From: Deltaproteobacteria bacterium
GTDB taxonomy: Bacteria > Desulfobacterota > DSM-4660 > Desulfatiglandales > Desulfatiglandaceae
Assembly (NCBI GenBank): GCA_013349725.1
Contig: DUZB01000003.1
Span: forward strand, 1-29,011
DNA: 29,011 nucleotides
Reading direction: 5' to 3'
Of the stretch, positions 16,190 through 23,787 are shown piece after piece. The translations under genes and the position numbers were made by a program. Each line of letters opens with the position of its first letter. Position 1 is the stretch's first letter. The notes under the pieces are model-generated. The model ran no database searches. It saw only the letters and a list, made by a program, of their open reading frames with translations, and was not told the origin of the DNA.

Positions 16190-16936
16190 TCAGGATGCCC
16201 TGCGATTCTGCAGAATGACGCCGTTTGCAAAGAGCATGAAAAAAATGACCGACAGATAGTAGCAAAGATCTCTCAGATCGATCACTCCCCGTTCAATAGA
16301 TTCGAAATGGGACATGAAACTGAAACCGGAAACAATATTGACCAGCCAGATCGGCGCCCACCCTGAAAAGAAATCCGTCACCGGGGGCCAGCCGGCCAGA
16401 ACGAGAAAGAGGCAGATGACAACGGACAGAATAAAGCTGATCACCTGGTTCCGGGTCAGCGACGACGTCATGCATCCCACGCTCAGGTAGGCGCCGGCAA
16501 GAAGAAAACTGCCTAAATAGGCCGAGAAGACGGCGCCCGCATCGGGATCGCCCAGATAGACCACGGTCAGGAACATGGGGAAGGTGAGCAGGAGCGCCAC
16601 CCCGATAAACAACCAGGCGGCAAGAAATTTTCCCAGAATGAGCTGCGTAAGAGATACGGGAAGAGTCAGGATAAGTTCAATGGTGCCCGTACGTCGTTCT
16701 TCTGCCCACAGCCGCATTCCCACAGCCGGAACGAGAAAGAGGAAAATCCACGGATGCCAGTCAAAAAAACCTCGCAGGTCCGCCTGGCCCGCTTCATAAA
16801 ACTGGCTGATCATGAACGTGAAAAACCCGCTCAAAAGCAGAAAGATGACAATAAACACATAGGCGACGGGAGACCCGAAATAGGCGGCGAATTCTCTCTT
16901 TAAAATGCCCATGGTGTTCTGGTGAAAATCGCTCAT
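16190..16936 (-). CDS. ABC-2 type permease, GldF-like
   Basis: A 248-residue polytopic inner-membrane protein with about six helices, beginning ILKREFAAYFGSPVAYVFIV, the standard opening of GldF/NosY-like permeases. The cytoplasmic loop LWAEERRTGTIELILTLPVS is the characteristic ABC-2 motif between helices 2 and 3. Its start overlaps the ATPase gene by four bases (ATGA) and its stop is 13 bases before the GldG-like start, so ATPase, permease and GldG form one coupled set. Substrate unknown; similarity to NosY-type permeases is general. Confidence 0.88.
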   Translation of the reverse strand: MSDFHQNTMGILKREFAAYFGSPVAYVFIVIFLLLSGFFTFMISQFYEAGQADLRGFFDWHPWIFLFLVPAVGMRLWAEERRTGTIELILTLPVSLTQLILGKFLAAWLFIGVALLLTFPMFLTVVYLGDPDAGAVFSAYLGSFLLAGAYLSVGCMTSSLTRNQVISFILSVVICLFLVLAGWPPVTDFFSGWAPIWLVNIVSGFSFMSHFESIERGVIDLRDLCYYLSVIFFMLFANGVILQNRRAS

Positions 16937-17892
16937 AGGATTTCCCTCTCAGGCGATTGGGCTGTTGTAACCATTCGGAACACCTCATCAAGACGACCTT
17001 GCTCCACATAAAAGGTCTCAATGGAATATCCTCTTTCAGACAGGGCGATAAAAGCGGCATCCGGCCTGAAAGCAAAAAAATCTTCGGGAAAGATGCGAAT
17101 GGTCACATCTGTGGGGCTTTCTTCCACCATATCCACGCGCAAAATGCCGGGAAGCGTCTTGGTATCGGTGATAAGGTCCTTCTCCGAATCCTTTTTAGCG
17201 GTAAAGCAGATGGCGCCGTGAACAGGGGATCTTGCCTTGAGACCCATGGGTGTATCATCAGCCACAATTTTGCCCCCGGCAATAATAATCGCCCTGCTGC
17301 AGACCTCCTCTACTTCTTCCAGAATATGGGTGGAAAGGATGATCGCCTTATCCCTGGCCATCTCCCTGATCATGGTCCTGACTTCATGTTTCTGGTTGGG
17401 GTCGAGCCCATCGGTCGGTTCATCCATGATGAGATACTCGGGATCATGAACGATACTCTGGGCAAAGCATACCCGCTGTTTAAATCCCTTTGAAAGGGTC
17501 TGAATAGTCTGAAAACGCACCTCTTTCAGGAAACACTTATCGAGGATTTCCTCAATCCGGTGTTTTTTTATCCGGCCTGACAGACCCCTTATACCGGCTA
17601 CAAAATCAAGGAATCCCACAACGGTCATATCGGGATAGGCTGGAGCGTTTTCAGGCAGATAACCGATTTTCCTTCTCGCTGCAAGGGAATCCTGAATAAT
17701 GTCGTTCCCCCCGATGGTTGCCGTACCGGATGTGGGAGGGAAAAAACCGGTGATCATTCGCATGGTTGTTGATTTGCCGGCCCCGTTAGGTCCAAGAAAA
17801 CCGAGGACGTCCCCCTTTTTCACGGAAAAGGATACATCGTCTACCGCAAGATTTTCACCGAAAGTCTTGGTAAGGCCTTTTGCTTCAATCAT
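16933..17892 (-). CDS. ABC transporter ATP-binding protein, GldA-like
   Basis: A 319-residue ABC ATPase. Walker A is GPNGAGKS (34-41), the Q-loop lies in GYLPENAPAYPDM, the signature is LSKGF (in place of LSGGQ, normal for this family), Walker B is YLIMDEP, the D-loop GLDPNQ, and the switch is LSTHILEEVEEVC. About 80 extra C-terminal residues (from about 220) end in RLDEVFRMVTTA, as in ATPases paired with ABC-2 permeases. It is the first gene of the four-gene minus-strand module, with a promoter at 17956-17984. Confidence 0.9.
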   Translation of the reverse strand: MIEAKGLTKTFGENLAVDDVSFSVKKGDVLGFLGPNGAGKSTTMRMITGFFPPTSGTATIGGNDIIQDSLAARRKIGYLPENAPAYPDMTVVGFLDFVAGIRGLSGRIKKHRIEEILDKCFLKEVRFQTIQTLSKGFKQRVCFAQSIVHDPEYLIMDEPTDGLDPNQKHEVRTMIREMARDKAIILSTHILEEVEEVCSRAIIIAGGKIVADDTPMGLKARSPVHGAICFTAKKDSEKDLITDTKTLPGILRVDMVEESPTDVTIRIFPEDFFAFRPDAAFIALSERGYSIETFYVEQGRLDEVFRMVTTAQSPEREIL

Positions 17893-17955
17893 GGGTTTAC
17901 ACCATTGCAGTTCTTGCTAAAGGTTTTAGTCTGCTCAATCCCTTTGAACAGAAAA

Positions 17956-17984
17956 AATATTAATCCGGAATGACTTGCAGTCAA
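17956..17984 (-). promoter_or_regulatory. Sigma-70-type promoter for the Gld-like module
   Basis: The minus strand has TTGACT (17979-17984), 17 bases, then AATATT (17956-17961; a 16-base spacing gives TAATAT). A run of A/T bases at 17985-18004 directly upstream could act as an UP element. Between it and 18079 I see nothing else. Confidence 0.5.
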
Positions 17985-18078
17985 GATAAAAAAAGATTTT
18001 TTTTCCAGAAAAGAAAGACAAACGGAATACCCGGCCAAAGCCGCAACCAAAGGCATGAAAATCTTCACACTTCACACT

Positions 18079-18213
18079 TGATGGTCTCGTAAAAAGTCCC
18101 CAAGGCCGTCACTCCCGCGAACGCGGGAGTCCATAAGCGCCTGATGCTCCTGGATTCCCGCGTTCGCGGGAATGACGAAAACGAATAATTTTTGACTTTT
18201 TACGGGACCACCA
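18079..18213. repeat. 135-bp element with terminal inverted repeats and a double palindromic core
   Basis: Ends 18079-18098 and 18194-18213 are inverted copies (18 of 20 bases; contain GTAAAAAGTC). Inside, 18108-18133 and 18151-18176 are a second inverted pair (24 of 26), each itself a palindrome of the CCCGCGAACGCGGG type. No target duplication is evident. The element has no coding capacity and sits between the 3' end of the YcaO-TPR gene and the promoter of the ABC module. This core is a known kind of dispersed repeat in proteobacteria. Confidence 0.7.
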
Positions 18214-18236
18214 GCCCTCACTCGTCATTCATCATT

Positions 18237-19967
18237 CTAATCACCCTCCAGTTTGCGGAGGTTTTCCCTGGCAAATTCAATGTCCTGATCCAATTCCAGG
18301 GCAAAAGTATAATACCGAATCGCCATCTCCCTGTTGCCCATATCTCTGTAGTTGGAGGCGATGTTGGCATAGTCAATGGCGGATGAAGGATTCAGTTTCA
18401 AGACCTCTTGAAAACATTCGATCGCTTTTTCATGCTCCCCCAATTTATAAAAACAGAAGCCCAGGAGGTTGTAAACGTCCGTCCTTTCATCGTCGTGCTG
18501 CTCCGCCTTTCGCAACACTTCTATGGCCTTCCTGTACTGTTCAAGCTCCTTGAAACAGACCCCCATGTAAGAGTAAATGCTGGGGATATCCTCTTCTTTG
18601 GGTTCAAGCCTGAGAGCCTCGCCTAACTCGTCAAGGGCCTTTCCATGTTCCCGGACAGCAAGATAAACCAATCCTTTATAAAATTTTATGTAATACTTGT
18701 CAGGCAGCAACCGGTCCATTTTCTCCAATTGGGCAAGCGCCCATAGGGGATTTTCATTTGTTGAAATAAGCTTGGCCGAGAACATTCCAACGCTCGTTCC
18801 TACCGCGCGCTCTCTGAAATAAGCCCCCGGGATTATTGTGTAAAATGCCGGTATTTGAAGTTTCGGATGCATCACGTCGATGAGCAGGACATCCAGGTGG
18901 TTTCTTTTCAGCGCCGAAACACAGTTTTCCACCTCCACCCGGATATTGTCGTGAGAGAGATGCGGCAACGACATGATATCGACTGTGGATGCAGGCTGCA
19001 TGACAAAATCGGCTTCAGACAGCTCCCTGAACTTCGGCAGTCCGCTTGCCACATAATTGGCTCCCGAATTAAAATCCCCCGCTAACTGTGCGACCTCTGT
19101 AAGGGCTCTGCTCAATGCCTTCTGGGGATCGGGGGTGGTCCCCGCAGTCCAGACTATTTCGCTTTTTCCCGGAAGGGTCGATGGATCATATCCCAGAACA
19201 CCCACAGAGGGAATTCCCGTGTTCAATGAAAAATCCGAAATAAACAGTTTCACCCCCGCTTTTCGGTATTTCCCCAACATCGCAAGGACAAGGGGATCGG
19301 TTACGGAATCCGGATTGATCGCGGGCGTCTTCATTTTCCCCCTGCTCACAATGGAAGAGACATGTCTTTCAACCAGTTCGCAGATTCCCTGACTGATCGC
19401 CTCTTCCACACAGTTGCCGGCGGAAGGGCCGTTGAACTCGTTGATGGCAAAGAACCAGTCAAAGGGGATAAGAACCTCTTTTTCCTTCGTCAGGTTATAC
19501 CCCCTGGTCCATTTGAGCGGGAGTTCGGAAAAAATCCGGAGGCTCCGTTCCAGTTCGTCGGAACTGTCGTGGACGGATTTTGCGATAGCCTCAAACGGAA
19601 TGGCTTCCTCCTTGAGATTTGCCTGTTTTTCCACAAAGAAATTTCCGGGTGTTTTGGAAAAACTGAAAAAACTGAATCTTTCCGCAAGTTCCATGACAGC
19701 GCTGGCTTCGGCCTGTGCAGGGGTTCCGCCTTTTCCCATCTGTTTCTTTGTGCCGATCATCTGCTCCGCATCACGCCCGCAAACGCTGAAATAAACCGGG
19801 ATATCAAGACGGCCGTTATCGATTCTCACGGTTTTTTCCAGGATATCCGTATCCACTTTCCGCAGCCTTTCTTTGAAACGCTCAACCGTTTCTTCCGGCG
19901 TAACAATTTTGTCCTGATCCAGCGTATATCCCTTGAATGCATCCTTTAAAACGATTCTTTTGCTCAA
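18237..19967 (-). CDS. YcaO-domain protein with C-terminal TPR repeats
   Basis: I start at TTG 19967 (then SKRIVLKDAFKGYT), because AAGGAG stands 7-8 bases upstream and similarity begins here; an ATG at 20024 would add 19 residues without a ribosome site. YcaO proteins use ATP to activate peptide amide bonds or act in RimO-linked chemistry. Over 576 residues, the ATP/Mg-binding Glu-rich helices are visible: AEASAVMELAERFSFF (87-102), EEAISQGICELVERH (188-202) and ALTEVAQL (288-295). From about 426 come four TPR units, a protein-interaction scaffold. The Pro-rich C-terminus of azoline-forming YcaOs is absent and no TfuA or precursor peptide is adjacent. The substrate is unknown. Confidence 0.85.
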   Translation of the reverse strand: MSKRIVLKDAFKGYTLDQDKIVTPEETVERFKERLRKVDTDILEKTVRIDNGRLDIPVYFSVCGRDAEQMIGTKKQMGKGGTPAQAEASAVMELAERFSFFSFSKTPGNFFVEKQANLKEEAIPFEAIAKSVHDSSDELERSLRIFSELPLKWTRGYNLTKEKEVLIPFDWFFAINEFNGPSAGNCVEEAISQGICELVERHVSSIVSRGKMKTPAINPDSVTDPLVLAMLGKYRKAGVKLFISDFSLNTGIPSVGVLGYDPSTLPGKSEIVWTAGTTPDPQKALSRALTEVAQLAGDFNSGANYVASGLPKFRELSEADFVMQPASTVDIMSLPHLSHDNIRVEVENCVSALKRNHLDVLLIDVMHPKLQIPAFYTIIPGAYFRERAVGTSVGMFSAKLISTNENPLWALAQLEKMDRLLPDKYYIKFYKGLVYLAVREHGKALDELGEALRLEPKEEDIPSIYSYMGVCFKELEQYRKAIEVLRKAEQHDDERTDVYNLLGFCFYKLGEHEKAIECFQEVLKLNPSSAIDYANIASNYRDMGNREMAIRYYTFALELDQDIEFARENLRKLEGD

Positions 19968-20157
19968 GAGTAGGCTCCTTAGGTTTTGCTTGACTGTCTG
20001 ACGGGTCTCTGCAAATATGTCCATTTGTGCGAACAGGGTACTGGTTTTCCATTTTTCATCCGGAAGGACGCAGAATCCCTGACGTGGTAATCCTATATCA
20101 AAAAACTATAGAATGAATCAATGAACTTTTTTTCATCCTTATACAATAAAATCCCCA

Positions 20158-20206
20158 TGTGAGAGCGGTGTCTCGCCGCGATGATCGAGGTTGCAAGCCT
20201 CTCACA
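20158..20206. repeat. 8-bp inverted repeat in the YcaO/unknown-gene intergenic region
   Basis: TGTGAGAG (20158-20165) and CTCTCACA (20199-20206) are perfect inverted copies with 33 bases between. They lie in the 370-base space between divergent genes, so an operator or hairpin is possible. The rest of 19968-20337 holds one direct-repeat copy, a possible promoter and AT-rich DNA. Confidence 0.3.
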
Positions 20207-20230
20207 CAGGAAAAGAACTTGCTTTTTACC

Positions 20231-20255
20231 CCATTCGTGTGATTCGTGGTTGAAA
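20231..20255 (+). repeat. 25-bp direct repeat, copy 1
   Basis: It matches 21108-21132 at 22 of 25 bases and contains ATTCGTGTGATTCGTGGT. The two copies bracket the unknown gene at 20338-21066 in the same orientation. Its right end supplies the -35 box of the possible promoter at 20250-20279. Confidence 0.5.
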
Positions 20256-20279
20256 ACGCGTTTGCATGGCGAATAATAT
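20250..20279 (+). promoter_or_regulatory. Possible sigma-70 promoter for the unknown Cys/His-rich gene
   Basis: TTGAAA (20250-20255), 18 bases, then TAATAT (20274-20279), about 60 bases before the GTG start. The -35 box overlaps the direct repeat. Confidence 0.35.
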
Positions 20280-20337
20280 GGATTCAAATAATAACGGCTG
20301 AGCCACTCAACAAGGGCTGAAGTAAAAGGGAAAAAAT

Positions 20338-21066
20338 GTGAAATCGGAAGATGTTTACAAGAAACATATTTACTGGCTGAAAGCAAGCCAGGAGGCCCGG
20401 CTCAGAGAAGAGCTTTTGCCGCAGAACATAAAGCTGAAAAAAGCAAAAGGAATTGTATGCGCCCCGCTGGACCGGATCAATAAAATTGCCAGTGTCTCCC
20501 CGATAGTATGGAACTCAACCTGCGCCAGGCAGGGAAGCTGGTACAGGCAGTCGGAAAGAAACGGGCAGTTCCTGATCGTCAGTTCGTTCGAGCTGAAGGG
20601 GCATGAAAAGGACAGATCCGCCATTATCACTGAGACGACCTTTGACCCCCCCAAACTGGCTACAAAAGAAGATACGGAAGAACTTTTTCAAGATGAGAAA
20701 CTCAGGGAGAGGATGCCGGAAGCATGGAAAAAAGTACAGGAAATGGAAAAACGAATCTACCTGAGATGGGCACGAAGGCTGGGAGCAGAGCCCTCCGACT
20801 ATGAGGCACTCTATCATTCCCATACAGCCAACCATGCAAACTTTATTCATCCCCGTTTTTTCATAGAGGACAGCCACGGCCTGATCCCCTACTCCATTAA
20901 CCGTACCGCGTGGCTCTGTTCGTGCTGCGTGGAACTGTTTCAGGTGCTGGGCGGCGAATACCATAAAAAACTGGTGGCGCCCTGCCCCGGAGCAACGATC
21001 TTTGCCCGTTTAAAACCGGACAAATATCTCCTTGTGGAGAACACCGAAGAGGTCAAACAGCCTTGA
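20338..21066 (+). CDS. Uncharacterised Cys/His-rich protein
   Basis: I do not recognise this 242-residue protein. The GTG start has AAGGG 7 bases upstream. It looks soluble: no signal peptide or membrane segment. A Lys/Glu-rich helical middle (about 108-150) separates an N-terminal part with Cys41 and Cys62 from a C-terminal part rich in possible metal ligands: His160, His162, His166 and His171 in YHSHTANHANFIHPRFF, then Cys194, Cys196 and Cys197 in WLCSCCVELFQVLGG, and Cys216 in VAPCPGA. Metal or Fe-S binding is a guess from this spacing. It is divergent from the YcaO-TPR gene, about 110 bases before ugd, and bracketed by 25-bp direct repeats. Confidence 0.7.
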   Translation: MKSEDVYKKHIYWLKASQEARLREELLPQNIKLKKAKGIVCAPLDRINKIASVSPIVWNSTCARQGSWYRQSERNGQFLIVSSFELKGHEKDRSAIITETTFDPPKLATKEDTEELFQDEKLRERMPEAWKKVQEMEKRIYLRWARRLGAEPSDYEALYHSHTANHANFIHPRFFIEDSHGLIPYSINRTAWLCSCCVELFQVLGGEYHKKLVAPCPGATIFARLKPDKYLLVENTEEVKQP

Positions 21067-21070
21067 TCAT

Positions 21071-21094
21071 CGTTCCTACCACATGTAGGGAACG
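21071..21094 (+). other. Hairpin after the unknown gene
   Basis: CGTTCCTAC pairs with GTAGGGAACG (one bulge) around CACAT, four bases after the stop of the 242-residue gene. No T-run follows, so it is not a classical intrinsic terminator; it may protect the transcript end. Confidence 0.35.
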
Positions 21095-21107
21095 AACGGG
21101 AGGCCAA

Positions 21108-21132
21108 CCATTCGTGTAATTCGTGGTCAAAA
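21108..21132 (+). repeat. 25-bp direct repeat, copy 2
   Basis: Second copy of the repeat at 20231-20255 (22 of 25 bases), upstream of ugd. A TATGAT at 21138-21143 just beyond it could be a -10 box, but no good -35 is correctly spaced. Confidence 0.5.
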
Positions 21133-21174
21133 AGTGTTATGATGATAAAGTGATGGAAAGGAGAAGCAGCAACC

Positions 21175-22551
21175 ATGCATTTCAAACGAAATATCCTGTG
21201 CATCGGGGCCGGGTACGTGGGTGGCCCTACCATGGCGATGATTGCCCACAAATGTCCTCAGTACAAGGTCACCGTGGTCGACATCAACCCGGATCGCATT
21301 GCCGGGTGGAACTCCGACGATCTCCCCATTTATGAGCCTGGACTCACTGAAATTGTGCAAAGCGCCAGAGGCCGGAACCTCTTTTTCTCCACTGACATCG
21401 AAGCAGGCATCCGGGAATCTGAAATTATTTTCGTGAGCGTGAATACGCCTACCAAGACATTTGGAGCCGGGGCGGGTATGGCCTCGGACCTCCAGTATTG
21501 GGAGAAGACCGCCCGGCAGATCCGGCATAACGCCTGTTCGGACAAAATTATCATTGAAAAAAGCACGCTTCCGGTGAAAACCGCCCAGGCCATGAAAAGA
21601 ATTTTGACCTGTAAAGGCAATGATATCCAGTTTCATGTCCTTTCCAATCCGGAATTCTTAGCGGAAGGCACCGCCATCCGGGACCTGGAAGATCCTGACC
21701 GGGTACTCATCGGATCCAATGAGACGCCGGGTGGGATAAAGGCACGGGAAACCCTGGTGGAAATCTACGCCAACTGGGTCCCTGAAGAAAAAATCCTCAC
21801 CTCCAACATCTGGAGCAGTGAACTCTCCAAACTCGTGGCAAACGCCTTTCTGGCCCAGAGGATATCCTCCATCAACGCCATATCCGCACTGTGCGAAAAA
21901 ACAGACGCGGAAATATCGGAGGTGGCAAGGGCCGTGGGCATGGACAGCCGTGTCGGGAACCGGTTTCTGAACGCGAGTGTGGGTTTTGGAGGGTCCTGTT
22001 TCAAAAAGGATATCTTAAACCTGGTTTACCTTTGCAGATGCTACGGCTTGAAGGAGGTGGCCGATTACTGGGAAGGGGTTGTCCGGATCAACGAATACCA
22101 GAAAGAACGCTTCGTGCTGAACATGCTCAACACCATGTTCAACAGCCTGGCCGGCAAAAGGATATGCCTCTTTGGTTTCGCTTTCAAGGCGGATACCGGG
22201 GATACCAGGGAGAGCCCTGCCATTTTCGTTTCCAGGCGGCTGATAGAAGAGAGGGCTAAACTGGTGATTACCGACCCCAAAGCCCTTGGGAATGCGGCCA
22301 TGGACCTGCAGGATGTGTTGGAATGGATCACATTCGAGGAAGATCCTTACAGGGCGGCGATCGATTGCGATGCCATTGCCGTCATGACGGAGTGGAATCT
22401 GTACAAGGATCTCGATTATGAAAGGATTTTCCGTTTCATGAACAAACCGGCTTTTATTTTCGACGGCAGAAACGTTCTGGACCATAAGGGCTTGTTCCAT
22501 ATCGGTTTCAATGTTTTTCCCATTGGAAAGCCTCCATTAACCCACTTCTGA
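21175..22551 (+). CDS. ugd: UDP-glucose 6-dehydrogenase (eukaryote-like type)
   Basis: It oxidises UDP-glucose to UDP-glucuronate with two NAD. The 458 residues begin with ILCIGAGYVGGPTMAMIA (Rossmann fold). VSVNTPTKTFG, SNPEFLAEGTAI (catalytic Glu), SKLVANAFLAQRISSINAIS (catalytic Lys/Asn) and GFGGSCFKKDILNLVYLC with nucleophile Cys275 follow. The YVGGPTMA and KKDILNLVYLC wording is that of the animal/plant-type branch, which also occurs in some bacteria. The C-terminal domain carries GFAFKADTGDTRESPA. An AAAGGAG ribosome site stands 11 bases before the ATG. It is 24 bases upstream of the UDP-glucuronate decarboxylase gene. Confidence 0.95.
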   Translation: MHFKRNILCIGAGYVGGPTMAMIAHKCPQYKVTVVDINPDRIAGWNSDDLPIYEPGLTEIVQSARGRNLFFSTDIEAGIRESEIIFVSVNTPTKTFGAGAGMASDLQYWEKTARQIRHNACSDKIIIEKSTLPVKTAQAMKRILTCKGNDIQFHVLSNPEFLAEGTAIRDLEDPDRVLIGSNETPGGIKARETLVEIYANWVPEEKILTSNIWSSELSKLVANAFLAQRISSINAISALCEKTDAEISEVARAVGMDSRVGNRFLNASVGFGGSCFKKDILNLVYLCRCYGLKEVADYWEGVVRINEYQKERFVLNMLNTMFNSLAGKRICLFGFAFKADTGDTRESPAIFVSRRLIEERAKLVITDPKALGNAAMDLQDVLEWITFEEDPYRAAIDCDAIAVMTEWNLYKDLDYERIFRFMNKPAFIFDGRNVLDHKGLFHIGFNVFPIGKPPLTHF

Positions 22552-22575
22552 GGTCTATAAGGAGAGAAAGAAAAG

Positions 22576-23523
22576 ATGGTTCAAAACCAGAAACGTATCC
22601 TCGTTACCGGCGGCGCCGGATTCTTAGGGTCCCACCTGTGCGATCGTCTTGTGGATCAGGGGCATGACGTCCTGTGCCTGGACAATTTTTTTACGGGAAC
22701 CAAGAGCAATGTAATCCACTTGCTTGGCAGAAAGAACTTCGAACTGATCCGGCATGATCTGGTGCACCCCATATTTTTGGAGGTGGATGAAATCTATAAT
22801 TTAGCCTGCCCCGCCTCGCCCGTGCATTACCAGTACAATCCCGTCAAGACGGTAAAGACCAATGTGGTGGGCGCCATAAACATGCTTGGGCTTGCCAAAA
22901 GAGTCAAGGCAAAGATCCTTCAGGCCTCCACAAGTGAAGTCTATGGAGACCCCGCCGTGCATCCCCAGACCGAAGATTACAGGGGAAACGTAAACACCAT
23001 CGGGCTCAGATCCTGCTACGATGAAGGAAAGAGGTGTGCGGAAACCCTTTTTTTCGATTATCACCGACAGAATAAGGTGAATATCCGCGTCGTCCGGATT
23101 TTCAACACCTATGGACCGAGAATGCACCCGAACGACGGCAGGGTGGTCAGCAATTTCATCGTGCAGGCCCTGCAGAACCGGGAAATTACCATCTACGGAG
23201 ACGGGACCCAGACCCGTTCCTTCTGCTTTGTGGACGATCTCGTCGAAGGCCTTTTACGGATGATGAACGGAGATGACCGTTTCACCGGTCCCGTAAATCT
23301 TGGGAATCCAGGAGAGTTCACCATGGTTGCGCTTGCTGAAAAGATCGTGGGACTGACAGGAAGCAGGTCTCAGATCATTTTTCAACCCCTTCCCCAGGAT
23401 GACCCCCGCCAACGCAAACCTGATATTTCCTTAGCCAGGAAGCATCTTGACTGGGAACCGGAAACGGACCTGGAGGCCGGGTTGAAAAAAACCATCAGCT
23501 ATTTCAACGAATTGTTGAATTAA
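22576..23523 (+). CDS. UDP-glucuronate decarboxylase (UDP-xylose synthase)
   Basis: This extended short-chain dehydrogenase converts UDP-glucuronate to UDP-xylose and CO2. The 315 residues start [20 protein letters not shown] (NAD-binding). The UXS-specific [13 protein letters not shown] and the active site STSEVYGDP (Thr119/Ser120, Glu121) with Tyr148 and Lys152 (YDEGKR) follow. [20 protein letters not shown] and [18 protein letters not shown] are also typical. The substrate is made by the enzyme of the gene just upstream, which supports the assignment over dTDP-glucose dehydratase. AAGGAG lies 11 bases before the ATG. No glycosyltransferase that would use UDP-xylose is in the window. Confidence 0.94.
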   Translation: MVQNQKRILVTGGAGFLGSHLCDRLVDQGHDVLCLDNFFTGTKSNVIHLLGRKNFELIRHDLVHPIFLEVDEIYNLACPASPVHYQYNPVKTVKTNVVGAINMLGLAKRVKAKILQASTSEVYGDPAVHPQTEDYRGNVNTIGLRSCYDEGKRCAETLFFDYHRQNKVNIRVVRIFNTYGPRMHPNDGRVVSNFIVQALQNREITIYGDGTQTRSFCFVDDLVEGLLRMMNGDDRFTGPVNLGNPGEFTMVALAEKIVGLTGSRSQIIFQPLPQDDPRQRKPDISLARKHLDWEPETDLEAGLKKTISYFNELLN

Positions 23524-23558
23524 ATGGCGTCCTTCATTTGGCAGTTTACAATTTCGTC

Positions 23559-23686
23559 ATTCCGGGCATGGCCGTCGTCTTTTTGGCGGCCATGACCCGG
23601 AATCCACGAGTTTGTGCAACAAGCTGGATTCCCGCGTTCGCGGGAATGACGTGAACCGGATCGTGCAAGTCCCGCCAACGGCGGGA
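23559..23686. repeat. Cluster of extragenic palindromes
   Basis: Three structures stand in a row between the UXS gene and rlmE: a bulged hairpin (arms 23559-23574 and 23587-23603), a 26-base palindromic unit at 23625-23650 identical to 18151-18176, and a 7-bp hairpin TCCCGCC-AAC-GGCGGGA (23670-23686). They resemble REP/BIME-type repeats and could end or stabilise the ugd-UXS transcript. The remainder of 23524-23787 shows nothing else. Confidence 0.7.
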
Positions 23687-23787
23687 TTCATGGCAAAAAG
23701 TGTAGACCACTTCTTGTCTGTTATGAAGGATGCCAACTAAATCGAATTTTTTTGCAAACATGAGCGTTCTATGGTAGGAATGAGTAG

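Noticed and set aside
18108..18176. Repeated palindromes as a possible CRISPR array
   Set aside because: Only two units in inverted, not direct, orientation, with no regular spacers and no cas gene nearby.
20093..20386. A 97-codon minus-strand frame upstream of the unknown gene
   Set aside because: Low-complexity composition, no ribosome site, and it overlaps the start of the plus-strand gene.
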